Below are positions 15,160-22,687 of a DNA stretch of 42,208 nucleotides, piece by piece. The DNA comes from DASUZB01 sp036377075 (GTDB lineage Bacteria; Actinomycetota; CALGFH01): assembly GCA_036377075.1 (NCBI GenBank), contig DASUZB010000171.1:1-42208 (forward strand), given 5' to 3'. The notes under the pieces were generated by a model that ran no database searches, was not told the DNA's origin, and saw nothing but the letters and a program-made list of their open reading frames with translations. Within the stretch, counting starts at the first letter, position 1. The number at the start of each line of letters is the position of its first letter. The translations under genes were made by a program, and so were the position numbers.

Positions 15160-15383
15160 GCCGGCCGCGACCCTTCGGCGGACTGCTCGCGGGCGAGGCG
15201 GGCGAGGCGGGTCGCCCACGCGCCCAATGCCTCGGCGATGATGGGGTTGTCACGGAACAGCACTGGCGGGCGAACGCCGGCTTCATGCCCGCGCTCGTGG
15301 AGAACCCGGCTCAGGTCGGCCATGCCGCGCAGGACGGCGGCGAGCAGCTCGGGGTCGAGCGGGACCGGCTGGCTCCGCACCAC
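15156..15383 (-). CDS. small protein upstream of the DUF574 methyltransferase
   Basis: A 75-residue helical protein (LDPELLAAVLRGMADLSRVLHE, then AEALGAWATRLARLAREQS) with no recognised family. The start is GTG at 15383 or the adjacent GTG at 15380. Its stop overlaps the methyltransferase ATG by four bases. The start lies inside the region covered on the other strand by the left edge of the recombinase remnant, but the two coding parts do not overlap. The conserved-looking amphipathic helices and coupling argue that it is real; function is unknown. Confidence 0.6.
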   Translation of the reverse strand: MVRSQPVPLDPELLAAVLRGMADLSRVLHERGHEAGVRPPVLFRDNPIIAEALGAWATRLARLAREQSAEGSRPA

Positions 15384-15400
15384 GGCAGCGACCTCGGCGA

Positions 15401-15814
15401 GTCGCCGCCGCCGCGTTGGCCGAGCACCTTGCCACCTGGGCCGAGCCTGGCCCCGACGGGCTGGTGTTCCCGGCGCCAGCAGGCGGCTACCTGCGCCGCA
15501 GCAACTTCCGCCGCCGGGTCTGGGTGCCCGCCACCGTCGAGGCCGGCGTGGAGGGCCTGCGGTTCCACGACCTTCGCCACACGGCCGCGACCCTGGCGGC
15601 GGCGACCGGCGCGACGACGCGGGAGCTGATGGAGCGGATCGGCCACTCCTCGCCCGCCGCCGCGCTTCGCTACCAGCACGTCATGGCCGACCGGGACAAG
15701 GCCATCGCGGCGGCGCTGGACCGGCTCGTCCAAGCCGCGAGCACCCTCGCGGACGGCACGGCCGCCGATACTGGCACGCAGATGGCACGACGCAGGAGGA
15801 GGAAGACCGCTTAG
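15401..15814 (+). pseudogene. tyrosine recombinase (integrase), C-terminal remnant
   Basis: This is the C-terminal catalytic part of a phage/ICE-type tyrosine recombinase. From about 15401 it reads AAALAEHLATW, GLVFPAPAGGYLRRSNFRRR, then the box GLRFHDLRHTAATLAA with H-x-x-R, then GHSSPAAALRYQHV with the second His and the catalytic Tyr about nine residues later. The tail is DTGTQMARRRRRKTA. The N-terminal core-binding domain and the first catalytic Arg are missing, and there is no proper start codon, so it is judged inactive. Its 3' end is 34 bases from the tRNA-Ala 3' end, as expected for an integrase next to attL. Upstream of 15401 the DNA is taken by the small gene of the DUF574 operon on the other strand. 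Confidence 0.8.
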
Positions 15815-15848
15815 CCGCACTCATGCCCTCTGAGCTGGGCTGATGCAG

Positions 15849-15921
15849 TGGAGATGATGGGACTCGAACCCACGACCCCCTGCTTGCAAAGCAGGTGCTC
15901 TTCCGGCTGAGCTACATCCCC
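15849..15921 (-). tRNA. tRNA-Ala (anticodon TGC)
   Basis: On the minus strand the 73-base gene reads GGGGATGTAGCTCAG at the 5' end. An anticodon stem CCTGC/GCAGG encloses the loop TTTGCAA (anticodon TGC). The T-arm contains GGTTCGAGTCC, and CATCTCC pairs with the 5' strand in a 7-bp acceptor stem (one G-U), followed by discriminator A. CCA is not encoded. The 3' half is the attachment site duplicated at 11067-11109. A small upstream gene stops at tRNA bases 8-10, so the tRNA may be transcribed together with the transporter/transhydrogenase operon. Confidence 0.95.
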
Positions 15922-16007
15922 AGGCTGACCTGCAGGATCAAGAGCACGATAGCAGCAACGGCCAGACCGAATGGTATGGATTCTCGCCAGGTGGTCCTGC
16001 TGGTCAC
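15912..16007 (-). CDS. 31-residue single-TM microprotein
   Basis: GTG at 16007 overlaps the stop of the transhydrogenase gene by four bases (GTGA). The product begins VTSRTTWRES and continues with one convincing membrane helix (IPFGLAVAAIVLLILQVSLG) to Met31. A basic N-terminus before the helix suggests N-in topology. The TAG stop falls at positions 8-10 of the tRNA-Ala gene. Coupled start plus a clean hydrophobic helix argue for a real gene; coding evidence from homologues cannot be checked here. It may be an accessory to the MHS transporter encoded two genes upstream. The alternative is chance read-through of a GC-rich frame, which seldom gives such a helix. Confidence 0.55.
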   Translation of the reverse strand: MTSRTTWRESIPFGLAVAAIVLLILQVSLGM

Positions 16008-17278
16008 CAGTTCTGCAAGGACCGGTGGAGGATCGCGGCCAGGGCCTCGGGGGTGGCCTGGCGGGGGGCGACGGCGAGCAGGCGCTGCTGCTTCATGGTC
16101 CCCTCGACCAGGGTGGGGACGTCGCCCTCGCCGTAGCCGAAGGCGGCGATGCCACTGGGGACCTCGATGTCGCGCATGAGGCGGATCAGCGCCTCGGGTA
16201 GGGCCTCTCGTCCGTCGTCGGGCGGCTCGGCACCGGTGAGCAGGGCGGCGGCACGGAGGTGGCGCTCTGGCGCGGCGGGGAAGGTGTAGCGCAGGGCGGC
16301 GGGTGCGGTGGCCGCGACCGACTGGCCGTGCGGGACCAATGGCTCCTCGACGGCGTAGCCGGCGGGGCGGTAGTCGCGCACCATGCCGGCGATCGGGTAG
16401 CCGTTGGCGTGCGGGATGTGGACGCCGGCGTTGCCGAAGCCCATGCCGGCGAACGTGGCGGCCTGCAGCATGTCGGAGCGGGCGTCGAGGTCGTCGCCGT
16501 TCCACACCGCCCGCCGGAAGGAGCGCGCGACCAGCGTCAGGGCGCGCTCGCACCAGAGGTCGGAGACGGGGTTGGCGCCACAGTAGGGGACGCGCTGCTC
16601 GGCGCGCTTGCGGGGGAAGGCGGCGTACCAGCGTGCCGTGTAGGACTCGACGGCGTGGCAGACGATGTCCATGCCGGCCGAGGCGGTCACCGCCGCGGGC
16701 AGGGTCAGCGTATTCAGCGGGTCGATGACCGCCATGGCCGGCCGCAGCCGGGGATGGCTGATGCCCGACTTGAGCCGTAGGCCGAGGATGTCGAGGACGC
16801 ACACGGTGGTGCTCTCGGCGCCGGTTCCGGCCGTGGTCGGCACGGCCACCAGCGGCTTGAGGGGCCGTGAGGGCGCGCGGCCCCCGCCCACCGGTTGGTT
16901 GACGTACTCCATCACGTCGCCGCCGTCGGCGGTGAGCAGGTTGACCGCCTTGGCGGTGTCGATCGAGGAGCCGCCGCCGACCGCCACGAACCCGTCCCAG
17001 TCGGTCCCGCGGGCGAACTCGGCCGCCTGGCGCAGGCTCTCGTCGGTCGGCTCGACGTGCGCCTGGTCGTAGACCTCCGCCTTGACGCCGGCCGCCGCGA
17101 GCAGGCCCCGCACCCGCTCCGGGATGCCGGTCGCGGCGACGCCCGCATCGGTGACCACCAGGACCCGTTCGAGGCCGAGCTGGCGCAGGTCGAAGCCGAG
17201 CTCCTCGGTCGCCCCGACGCCGAACTTGATCGACGGCGCCGCCCAGGTGAAGACGGTCTCGTTCGGGAGCTCGACCAT
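16004..17278 (-). CDS. hydroxyacid-oxoacid transhydrogenase-like Fe-ADH
   Basis: A 424-residue group III metal-dependent alcohol dehydrogenase, closest by eye to ADHFE1. That enzyme oxidises 4-hydroxybutyrate to succinate semialdehyde while reducing 2-oxoglutarate to 2-hydroxyglutarate with a tightly held NAD. Matching blocks include AVGGGSSIDTAKAVNL (99-114), PLKPLVAVPTTAGTGAEST (139-157), IDPLNTLTLPA, GMDIVCHAVESYTARW (202-217, metal ligands D204 and H208), GANPVSDLW, FAGMGFGNAGVHIPHANGYP and PLVPHGQSV. The length is typical. ATG at 17278 has AGGAG eight bases upstream. It follows the transporter gene by 77 bases and overlaps the microprotein gene. The exact substrate is inferred; another 4-carbon or branched hydroxyacid is possible. 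Confidence 0.85.
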   Translation of the reverse strand: MVELPNETVFTWAAPSIKFGVGATEELGFDLRQLGLERVLVVTDAGVAATGIPERVRGLLAAAGVKAEVYDQAHVEPTDESLRQAAEFARGTDWDGFVAVGGGSSIDTAKAVNLLTADGGDVMEYVNQPVGGGRAPSRPLKPLVAVPTTAGTGAESTTVCVLDILGLRLKSGISHPRLRPAMAVIDPLNTLTLPAAVTASAGMDIVCHAVESYTARWYAAFPRKRAEQRVPYCGANPVSDLWCERALTLVARSFRRAVWNGDDLDARSDMLQAATFAGMGFGNAGVHIPHANGYPIAGMVRDYRPAGYAVEEPLVPHGQSVAATAPAALRYTFPAAPERHLRAAALLTGAEPPDDGREALPEALIRLMRDIEVPSGIAAFGYGEGDVPTLVEGTMKQQRLLAVAPRQATPEALAAILHRSLQNW

Positions 17279-17355
17279 CTCTCATGCTCCTCGATCCCCC
17301 GGCGCCGGCCCCGGTCGACCGGGACCGGCGCCAACCGGCATGCAGGTACGGCGTG

Positions 17356-18711
17356 CTACGCCTGGACGGTCCGGCTCACGCGGCTCGGCAGCTCGCGCTC
17401 CTCGTGCGTCCGGGGGCTGACCCGGGAGCCGAGGACGGCCGCGGCGCCCGCGGTGATCACCGCCATGGTCGCCATGTAGGCCGAGATCGCGTACCCGCTG
17501 TGGAAGGTGTGCAGCAGCCAGGCGGCGATCAGCGGCGCCGGACCGCCGGCCACGATCGAGGCGAGCTGGTAGCCGAGGGACGCGCCGCTGTAGCGCAGGC
17601 GGGTCGGGAAGCTCTCGGCGATGAACGCCGCCTGCGGCCCGTACATCATGTCGTGGCAGATGATCGACAGCACCACCGCGAGGACGACCAGGGCGCTGGT
17701 CTTGGTGTTCAGCAGCCCGAAGTACGGGAAGGCGTAGACCAGGATCGAGAGCGCGCCGATCAGGTACATCCGCCGCCGTCCGATGACGTCGGACAGGTAG
17801 CCGAAGAACGGGGTGGTGAACAGCGACACGATGGCGGCGAGCAGGACGGCGTTGAGCAGGAAGTTGCGCTTGAGCCCCAGCTCCTCCGTGCCGTAGGTCA
17901 GCACGTAGGTGGTGAAGATGTAGAAGGGGGCCTGCTCGGCGAGGCGCGCCAGCGCGGACAGCGAGATCTCGGGCCAGTGCTGGCGCACGACCTCGGGCAC
18001 CGGCGCCTTGGCGACCTCCTTCGCCTCGAGCACCTTGGCGAACAGCGGCGTCTCCAGCACCCGCAGCCGGATGAACAGGCCCACCAGGATCAGCAGCGCG
18101 CTGAACAGGAACGGGATCCGCCAGCCCCAGACGAGGAAGTTGTCGCCGGTCCACTCGGACGCGAGCCGCGAGGCGCCGATCGAGAGCGCCAGCCCGATGG
18201 GGACGCCCGCCTGCGGCCAGCTGGCGATGAAGCCACGCCGGTTGCCGCGGTGCCACTCCATCGACATGAGCACCGAGCCGCCCCACTCCCCGCCGACGCC
18301 GATGCCCTGGAAGACGCGCAGGAGGATCAGGATCACCGCGGCCCACAGGCCGATAGCGCTGTAGGTCGGCATCACGCCGATCAGGAAGGTGGCGATCCCC
18401 ATCAGCAGCAGGGTGACGATCAGCGTCGCCTTGCGGCCGATGCGGTCGCCGTAGTGCCCGAAGATCCAGGCGCCGAGGGGCCGGGCGAGGAAGCCGACGA
18501 AGAAGGTGGCGAACGACTCGAGGGTGCCGACGTACGGGCTCGAGTGGGGGAAGAACAGCTTGGGGAAGACCAAAGCGGCGGCCGTCCCGTAGAGGAAGAA
18601 GTCGTACCACTCGATGGACGTGCCGACCGTGCTCGCGACGACGGCGCGGCGGACCTGCCGGCGCTGCTCCGCCTCGTCGATGCGCAAGCCAGCCGTGTTG
18701 GAATCGGCCAT
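17356..18711 (-). CDS. MFS transporter, metabolite:H+ symporter (MHS) type
   Basis: A 451-residue 12-helix importer of the MHS family, which takes up 2-oxoglutarate, dicarboxylates, shikimate, proline betaine and similar acids. Typical features are VASTVGTSIEWYDFFLYGTAA near the N-terminus, FFVGFLARPLGAWIFGHYGDRIGRKATL (loop 2-3 motif) and RVFQGIGVGGEWGGSVLM. The second-half motif is GYLSDVIGRRRMYLIG. ATG at 18711 has AGGAGG eight bases before it; an upstream in-frame ATG at 18789 lacks support. It heads the operon with the transhydrogenase-like enzyme, so the two probably serve one substrate, such as 4-hydroxybutyrate or 2-oxoglutarate. That pairing is inference. Confidence 0.88.
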   Translation of the reverse strand: MADSNTAGLRIDEAEQRRQVRRAVVASTVGTSIEWYDFFLYGTAAALVFPKLFFPHSSPYVGTLESFATFFVGFLARPLGAWIFGHYGDRIGRKATLIVTLLLMGIATFLIGVMPTYSAIGLWAAVILILLRVFQGIGVGGEWGGSVLMSMEWHRGNRRGFIASWPQAGVPIGLALSIGASRLASEWTGDNFLVWGWRIPFLFSALLILVGLFIRLRVLETPLFAKVLEAKEVAKAPVPEVVRQHWPEISLSALARLAEQAPFYIFTTYVLTYGTEELGLKRNFLLNAVLLAAIVSLFTTPFFGYLSDVIGRRRMYLIGALSILVYAFPYFGLLNTKTSALVVLAVVLSIICHDMMYGPQAAFIAESFPTRLRYSGASLGYQLASIVAGGPAPLIAAWLLHTFHSGYAISAYMATMAVITAGAAAVLGSRVSPRTHEERELPSRVSRTVQA

Positions 18712-18882
18712 ATGAAGCACCTCCTGGCCGTGTGGAGGCGGCCACCGGAGCACGGCACGGAGGGTCGGCGAGCGGGTCGATAGGGACATGTACCTCTCGG
18801 CCCGTGCCAGTCAGGCCGCCCAACCTTCGACAAGAAACCCCTATCCGCCGGGCGGCTGCACAAACGAGCAAATTGCGTTCGG

Positions 18883-20643
18883 TCAGTCGAATGCCGCCGT
18901 GGCCGCTACCGTCGCTCGACGGGCGGCGCGGCGGCGGGGTGACGCCAGGAGGCCTTCGGCCTTGAGCGCGGCGAGGGCGAGGCGGGGCAGCTCCTCCGGC
19001 GCCTCGACGGCGACGTAGCGGGGGCACCAGGCCGGGGCGAACTTCCGGTTGAAGCGGTAGAGGGACTCGATCTGGAAGGGGCCGGAGAGGCGCCGCAGGA
19101 GCCAGCGGGCGGCGCGGAGGCGCAGCGGGCACTCGGGCTCGGCGCCGGCCGCGAGGATCGCTCGCAGGAACGAGAAGTTGAGCGACACGCGGCGCATGCC
19201 CAGCTCGGGGAGGCGCAGGGCGGCCTCCACCACCAGGAAGTCGTTGAGGAACGACGGTGCGTGCCGGTCGCGGCGCATGACGTCGAGGCTGGCGCCGTCG
19301 GCGCCCCAGGGGACGAAGTGCAGGAAGCCGCGGAGCCGGCCCGCGGCGTCGCGGGCGGTGACCACGATGGTCTCGTCGTCCCTCGGGTCGAACAGGCGGC
19401 CGAGCGCCATCGAGAAGCCGCGCTCGGCGGCGTGGCCGCGCCAGCCGTCCGAGAGGGCACGCAGCGCCGCCGCCGAGTCGGGGTCCAGCTCCCGGGCGCG
19501 GCAGACCTGCGCGGTGAAGCCGGCCCGGCGCGCCCGGTTCCAGCTCTGGCGGGCGATGCGGCGCGCGCGGCCGTCGAGGGCGAACCCGTCGAGGTGGAGC
19601 ACGGCCTCGTCGCCGAGGTAGATCACCCGGAACCCGGCCGCCGCGTAGGCGCAGGCGGCCTCGGCGCCGCAGCCGAGCACGGCGGCGATGCGGCCCTGGG
19701 CGGCCGCCTCCTGCACGAACGCCCGGACCACCGCCGGCCAGTGCTCCCTGGGGCCGAGCGGGTCCCCGGCCGCCAGCGCCACCGTCCCGACCGGACCGTA
19801 CGCGACCAGCGCCTTTCCGGCCCGGACGGTGGCGCGGTCGTCGCGCAGGGCGAAGTAGGCGAGCGCGTCGTCGGAGGCGGCGACGGCGGCGGTCAGGTCC
19901 GGGTCGAGGACGCGGCGCACCAGCGCCGGCGCCAGCGCCCGGGTGCCGACCACCATCGCGCCGACGTAGAAGACCGCGGCCACCGAGGTCGGGAAGACCC
20001 GGCCGAAGCGCCCGCCGATCTCCAGGCCGGTGCCGAGGCCGAGCGCCATGCGCGCGACCTCGCCGACGGCGACCACCGGGGAGACGCCCCCCACTACGTG
20101 GTGCCTGCCGCTGACCAGGCCGAGGATGCCGTAGCCGGCGGTGACCGCCAGGGCGCCGAGGGCCGGCTCCAGCAGGGCGCGGCGCCCGCGCGGGCCCAGG
20201 CGGGCGGTGAACCGGCCACCTTGGGTGAGCAGCAGCGCGGCGAGGCAGCCCTCGACCGCCGCCTCCTCGAAGTCGAGCCCTTTGGTCAGGTTCAGGACCA
20301 CGCTGCTGGCCAGCAACGCGATGGTGGCCAGCCAGGCCGCCCGTCGCCGGCGGCGCAGGCCACCAGAGAGCAGCACGAGGCCGACGCCGGCCGCGGCGGT
20401 GACCACGGTGGCGCCGTCGGAGACGACGCCGGGGACGAGCTCGTCGAGCAGCCGGAGCCGCTCCCGCTCGGCGGGCAGGAACGCGGAGACGAGGTTGAGC
20501 AGCCCGGCGAGGAGCACCAGCACGGCGGCGATCCGCGGCGCGCCCACGCTCCACGAGCGGCGCGCGGCCGGGCGGGGAACGGTCAGGGCCGGCACCTGCC
20601 AGGAGGCGCCGAGGTCGGGTCGTGCGGCCCGCGTGCCAGCCAT
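18883..20643 (-). CDS. lysyl-phosphatidylglycerol synthase-like protein (DUF2156)
   Basis: A 586-residue protein. The first 270 residues contain about six membrane helices (for example PRIAAVLVLLAGLLNLVSAF). The rest is a DUF2156/MprF-type aminoacyl-transferase domain with tandem GNAT folds. Visible family blocks are LAYFALRDDRA, GKALVAYGPVGTVALAAGDP, RRIARQSWNRARRAGF, FLHFVPWGADGASLDVMRRD, RRVSLNFSFLRAIL and FQIESLYRFNRKFAPAWCPRY. MprF and LysX transfer lysine or other amino acids from tRNA to phosphatidylglycerol and so lower envelope negative charge. Unlike mycobacterial LysX there is no fused lysyl-tRNA synthetase, and the flippase part of MprF seems reduced. ATG at 20643 (MAGTRAARPDLG) is assumed. 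The amino acid transferred is unknown. Confidence 0.85.
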   Translation of the reverse strand: MAGTRAARPDLGASWQVPALTVPRPAARRSWSVGAPRIAAVLVLLAGLLNLVSAFLPAERERLRLLDELVPGVVSDGATVVTAAAGVGLVLLSGGLRRRRRAAWLATIALLASSVVLNLTKGLDFEEAAVEGCLAALLLTQGGRFTARLGPRGRRALLEPALGALAVTAGYGILGLVSGRHHVVGGVSPVVAVGEVARMALGLGTGLEIGGRFGRVFPTSVAAVFYVGAMVVGTRALAPALVRRVLDPDLTAAVAASDDALAYFALRDDRATVRAGKALVAYGPVGTVALAAGDPLGPREHWPAVVRAFVQEAAAQGRIAAVLGCGAEAACAYAAAGFRVIYLGDEAVLHLDGFALDGRARRIARQSWNRARRAGFTAQVCRARELDPDSAAALRALSDGWRGHAAERGFSMALGRLFDPRDDETIVVTARDAAGRLRGFLHFVPWGADGASLDVMRRDRHAPSFLNDFLVVEAALRLPELGMRRVSLNFSFLRAILAAGAEPECPLRLRAARWLLRRLSGPFQIESLYRFNRKFAPAWCPRYVAVEAPEELPRLALAALKAEGLLASPRRRAARRATVAATAAFD

Positions 20644-20811
20644 CCGCTCCCGTCCTCCGGTGCGTCCCCCCTTCTACGACGGCGTCGTGGATGAGGTGGC
20701 GATGAGAGCGCCGGACCCTGTCCACGCCGGTCGAGCGGCCGCATACTACGGCTTCTTGGAACGCACCGGACCACGGCGCGCGGGACCGGCGCCAGGGCGC
20801 GAGGAGGAGCC

Positions 20812-21225
20812 GTGGGGAGCGGGATGGAGGCGCTGGTACGCCGCTTCTACGACGACGTCTGGAACCGCTGGGACGACGCGGCGCTGGACGACCTCCTGGC
20901 CGAGGACTTCGTCTTCCGCGGCTCGCTGGGCGACGAGGTGCGGGGACGCGACGGCTTCCGCGGCTACCGCGACAAGGTCCGGGCGGGCTTCCCGGACTTC
21001 CACAACGAGGTCGTCGAGCTGGTCACCGAGGGCGACCGGGCCGCGGCCCGGCTGCGCTACCGCGGGCACCACCGCGGCGCGATCCTCGGCGTGGCGGCCA
21101 GCGGCGCGCTGGTCTCCTACGACGGGGCCGCGTTCTTCGCCGCGGAGGGCGGGCGGCTGCGGCGGGCATGGGTGCTCGGCGACGTCGAGGGCCTGCGGCG
21201 CCAGCTCTCGGCGGCCGCGCCGTGA
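20812..21225 (+). CDS. SnoaL-like (NTF2-fold) protein
   Basis: A 137-residue single-domain protein of the SnoaL-like ester cyclase/NTF2 superfamily. It has LVRRFYDDVWNRWDDAALDDLLAEDFVFRGSLG at the start and GRDGFRGYRDKVRAGFPDFHNEVVELVTEGDRAAARLRYRGHHRG in the middle. The typical end is YDGAAFFAAEGGRLRRAWVLGDVEGL. Members include polyketide cyclases and proteins of unknown ligand. Start is GTG 20812 (AGGAGG four bases before) or ATG 20824 (GGGGAG five bases before); the first is listed. No pathway neighbours are present, so function stays open. Confidence 0.85.
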   Translation: MGSGMEALVRRFYDDVWNRWDDAALDDLLAEDFVFRGSLGDEVRGRDGFRGYRDKVRAGFPDFHNEVVELVTEGDRAAARLRYRGHHRGAILGVAASGALVSYDGAAFFAAEGGRLRRAWVLGDVEGLRRQLSAAAP

Positions 21226-21326
21226 CGAGCCGCAGGCGCCGCCGGTGGGGCAGGGTCGATGGCACTGCCACTGCGCAGACCTCCGTGCGATCGGTCGCCT
21301 CACGCCGGAGGCAACCGCCCGGCCCG

Positions 21327-21527
21327 CTACGCGCTCGGCGCCTCGTGCCAGACGCCCTCGTCGAGCGCGGCGCGTTGCTGCTTGCGGCGCATGACGTAGG
21401 CGAGCCCGCCCGCCATGGCCAAGAGGAACATCAGCTTCCTGCCCCGACGCGCCTTGTGCTCGTGCTCGAACTCGTGGCTGTGTTCGGGCACGGCCTCGCC
21501 ATCGTGGTCCTCACGCTTCCGCGCCAT
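21327..21527 (-). CDS. small single-TM protein
   Basis: A 66-residue protein with a His/Glu-rich, charged N-terminus (EHSHEFEHEHKARRGR), one hydrophobic helix (LMFLLAMAGGLAYVM, about 33-47) and a basic then acidic tail. A GGGAGGG site about seven bases before the ATG supports it. No family recognised; the His/Glu cluster could bind metal. It may be the last member of the minus-strand run of membrane genes starting at 23227. Confidence 0.65.
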   Translation of the reverse strand: MARKREDHDGEAVPEHSHEFEHEHKARRGRKLMFLLAMAGGLAYVMRRKQQRAALDEGVWHEAPSA

Positions 21528-21617
21528 CTGGGTCCCTCCCTGTAGGGAACGGCGGCTGTGAGCGGGTGGAGTGTAATCCTCTCGCGGGCGTCAGGCGCCA
21601 CTTGCCCGGATCGCCCC

Positions 21618-22160
21618 TCAGGCCTGGTCTGGGACGACCCGGTCCACCCCGTCGAGCAGGTGGTCCAGCCCTGGCCACCAGCGGCCGCTGGCGAGGCTGG
21701 CGAGCTGGCCGCCGACATCGGCCGGGGTGCCGGCGATGGGCAGTACCCGGCTGGGCGCCGCCCGGTGCAGGAAGCCGAGGTACCAGTGGCGTCGGGTGGG
21801 GTCGAGCTCCTCGGCGTCGAGCACCAGGTAGTAGTCGGGCAGCTCCAGGTCGCGGGCACGCCAGCGCGCCAGGGTCTCGCCGACCGCCACCTCGAGTTCG
21901 CCGGCGACGCCTTCGGCGTCGAAGCGCCGCACCCAGGCGCCGGCGACCGCCTCGAGCGGGTCGGCGTCGTGGAGGAGGTAGGGGAGCCGGGTGCCCTGCG
22001 CCGCCCGCCAGGCCGCGGCCGCGCGGTCGAGCGCCGGCTGCTCCGGCTCGACCAGGACGGTGCGCACGTTGGCGGCCCGCTCGAAGGCCTCGAGGCAGGC
22101 TCGCGCCCGTCCGCCCGCGAGCGCCACCACCGTGGTGGAGACGCGCTGCATGGGAGTCAT
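21618..22160 (-). CDS. conserved-looking protein of unknown function
   Basis: A 180-residue soluble, Ala/Leu-rich protein. Distinct segments are VSTTVVALAGGRARACLEAFERAA, LPYLLHDADPLEAVAGAWVRRFD, LPDYYLVLDAEELDPTRRHWYLGFLHRAAPSRVLPI and WWPGLDHLLDGVDRVVPD. Codon use and the aromatic-rich C-terminal half look like a real folded protein, but I recognise no family. Starts at 22175 (GTG), 22160 (ATG) and 22151 (ATG) are possible and none has a strong ribosome site; 22160 is given. It follows two membrane-protein genes on the same strand after 75 bases. Confidence 0.6.
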   Translation of the reverse strand: MTPMQRVSTTVVALAGGRARACLEAFERAANVRTVLVEPEQPALDRAAAAWRAAQGTRLPYLLHDADPLEAVAGAWVRRFDAEGVAGELEVAVGETLARWRARDLELPDYYLVLDAEELDPTRRHWYLGFLHRAAPSRVLPIAGTPADVGGQLASLASGRWWPGLDHLLDGVDRVVPDQA

Positions 22161-22235
22161 TCTGGACCCGCCCACGCGGGCCGTGCCGGCGCGGGCGGGC
22201 AGACCGGCTCACCCGCCCGCGCCGGAGCGTGCCTG

Positions 22236-22676
22236 CTAGCTGCTCGAGGCGGTCAGCAGGACCAGCACCAGGGTGGTCGCGGCCAGCAGCCCGTGGAGGA
22301 CCACCACGACGACGGGGAAGTGCTGCTCGGGGGCTCCGGCGACGCCGGCGCCACCGGTCGTGGGCGCGGCGACGGCGCCGACCGCGGTGCGGCGGCCCTG
22401 CAGCCAGCGGGCCAGCATGGTGAAGCCGAGCAGCGCGACCACCAGCAGGACGGCGAACGCGGCCCAGGCGACGCCGGTGGTGTCGGTGGCCAGGTAGACG
22501 ATCCACAGGATCAGGCCGCCGGCCGCCAGCAGGAAGTGGCCGAGGATCAGCGCCGGTGGGAAGCGGCTCGCGCCGGCCGCCCGCTCCCGCAGCCCACCCC
22601 GGCTGAGCCAGGTCGCCAGCAGGACGAAACCGCCGAGGGCGGTGATGATCCAGGTGATCAGCGCCGCGACGCCCAT
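22236..22676 (-). CDS. four-helix membrane protein of unknown function
   Basis: A 146-residue integral membrane protein with about four helices (LITWIITALGGFVLLATWL, LILGHFLLAAGGLILWIVYLA, AWAAFAVLLVVALLGFTMLA, VVVVVLHGLLAATTLVLVLL). A His in helix 2 (GHFLLAAGG) and another before the last helix (VLHGLL) could be heme ligands, as in small cytochrome-b-like or DUF2269/DUF4149-type proteins, but this is speculative. AAAGGAGG lies about five bases before the ATG. It begins 11 bases after the stop of the DUF2231 gene, so the two form an operon. Confidence 0.75.
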   Translation of the reverse strand: MGVAALITWIITALGGFVLLATWLSRGGLRERAAGASRFPPALILGHFLLAAGGLILWIVYLATDTTGVAWAAFAVLLVVALLGFTMLARWLQGRRTAVGAVAAPTTGGAGVAGAPEQHFPVVVVVLHGLLAATTLVLVLLTASSS

Positions 22677-22687
22677 GGTTGCCTCCT

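Larger units (their letters stand above)
11067..15891. mobile_element. integrative element in tRNA-Ala(UGC)
   Basis: The segment is bounded by 43-bp direct copies of the tRNA-Ala 3' half. It carries a tyrosine-recombinase remnant whose 3' end is 34 bases from the intact tRNA, the usual position of int in actinobacterial elements. Cargo, in order: a membrane-anchored unknown (11605-12126), an RsbW-like ATPase and SpoIIE phosphatase (12222-13770), and a three-gene DUF574 methyltransferase operon (14096-15383). No replication, transfer or excisionase gene is visible, so it is either a satellite-like element or the residue of a larger one. The recombinase lacks its N-terminal part, so the element is probably fixed in place. 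Confidence 0.75.

Noticed and set aside
11605..15383. Biosynthetic gene cluster or phage defence island in the tRNA element
   Set aside because: No synthase, nuclease, helicase or other effector gene is present; the phosphatase/ATPase pair and DUF574 trio alone do not support such a claim.
17282..20725. 1147-residue minus-strand frame spanning the MHS and DUF2156 genes
   Set aside because: It runs through two recognised genes in a different frame and is almost entirely Arg/Ala/Gly/Pro; typical high-GC shadow.
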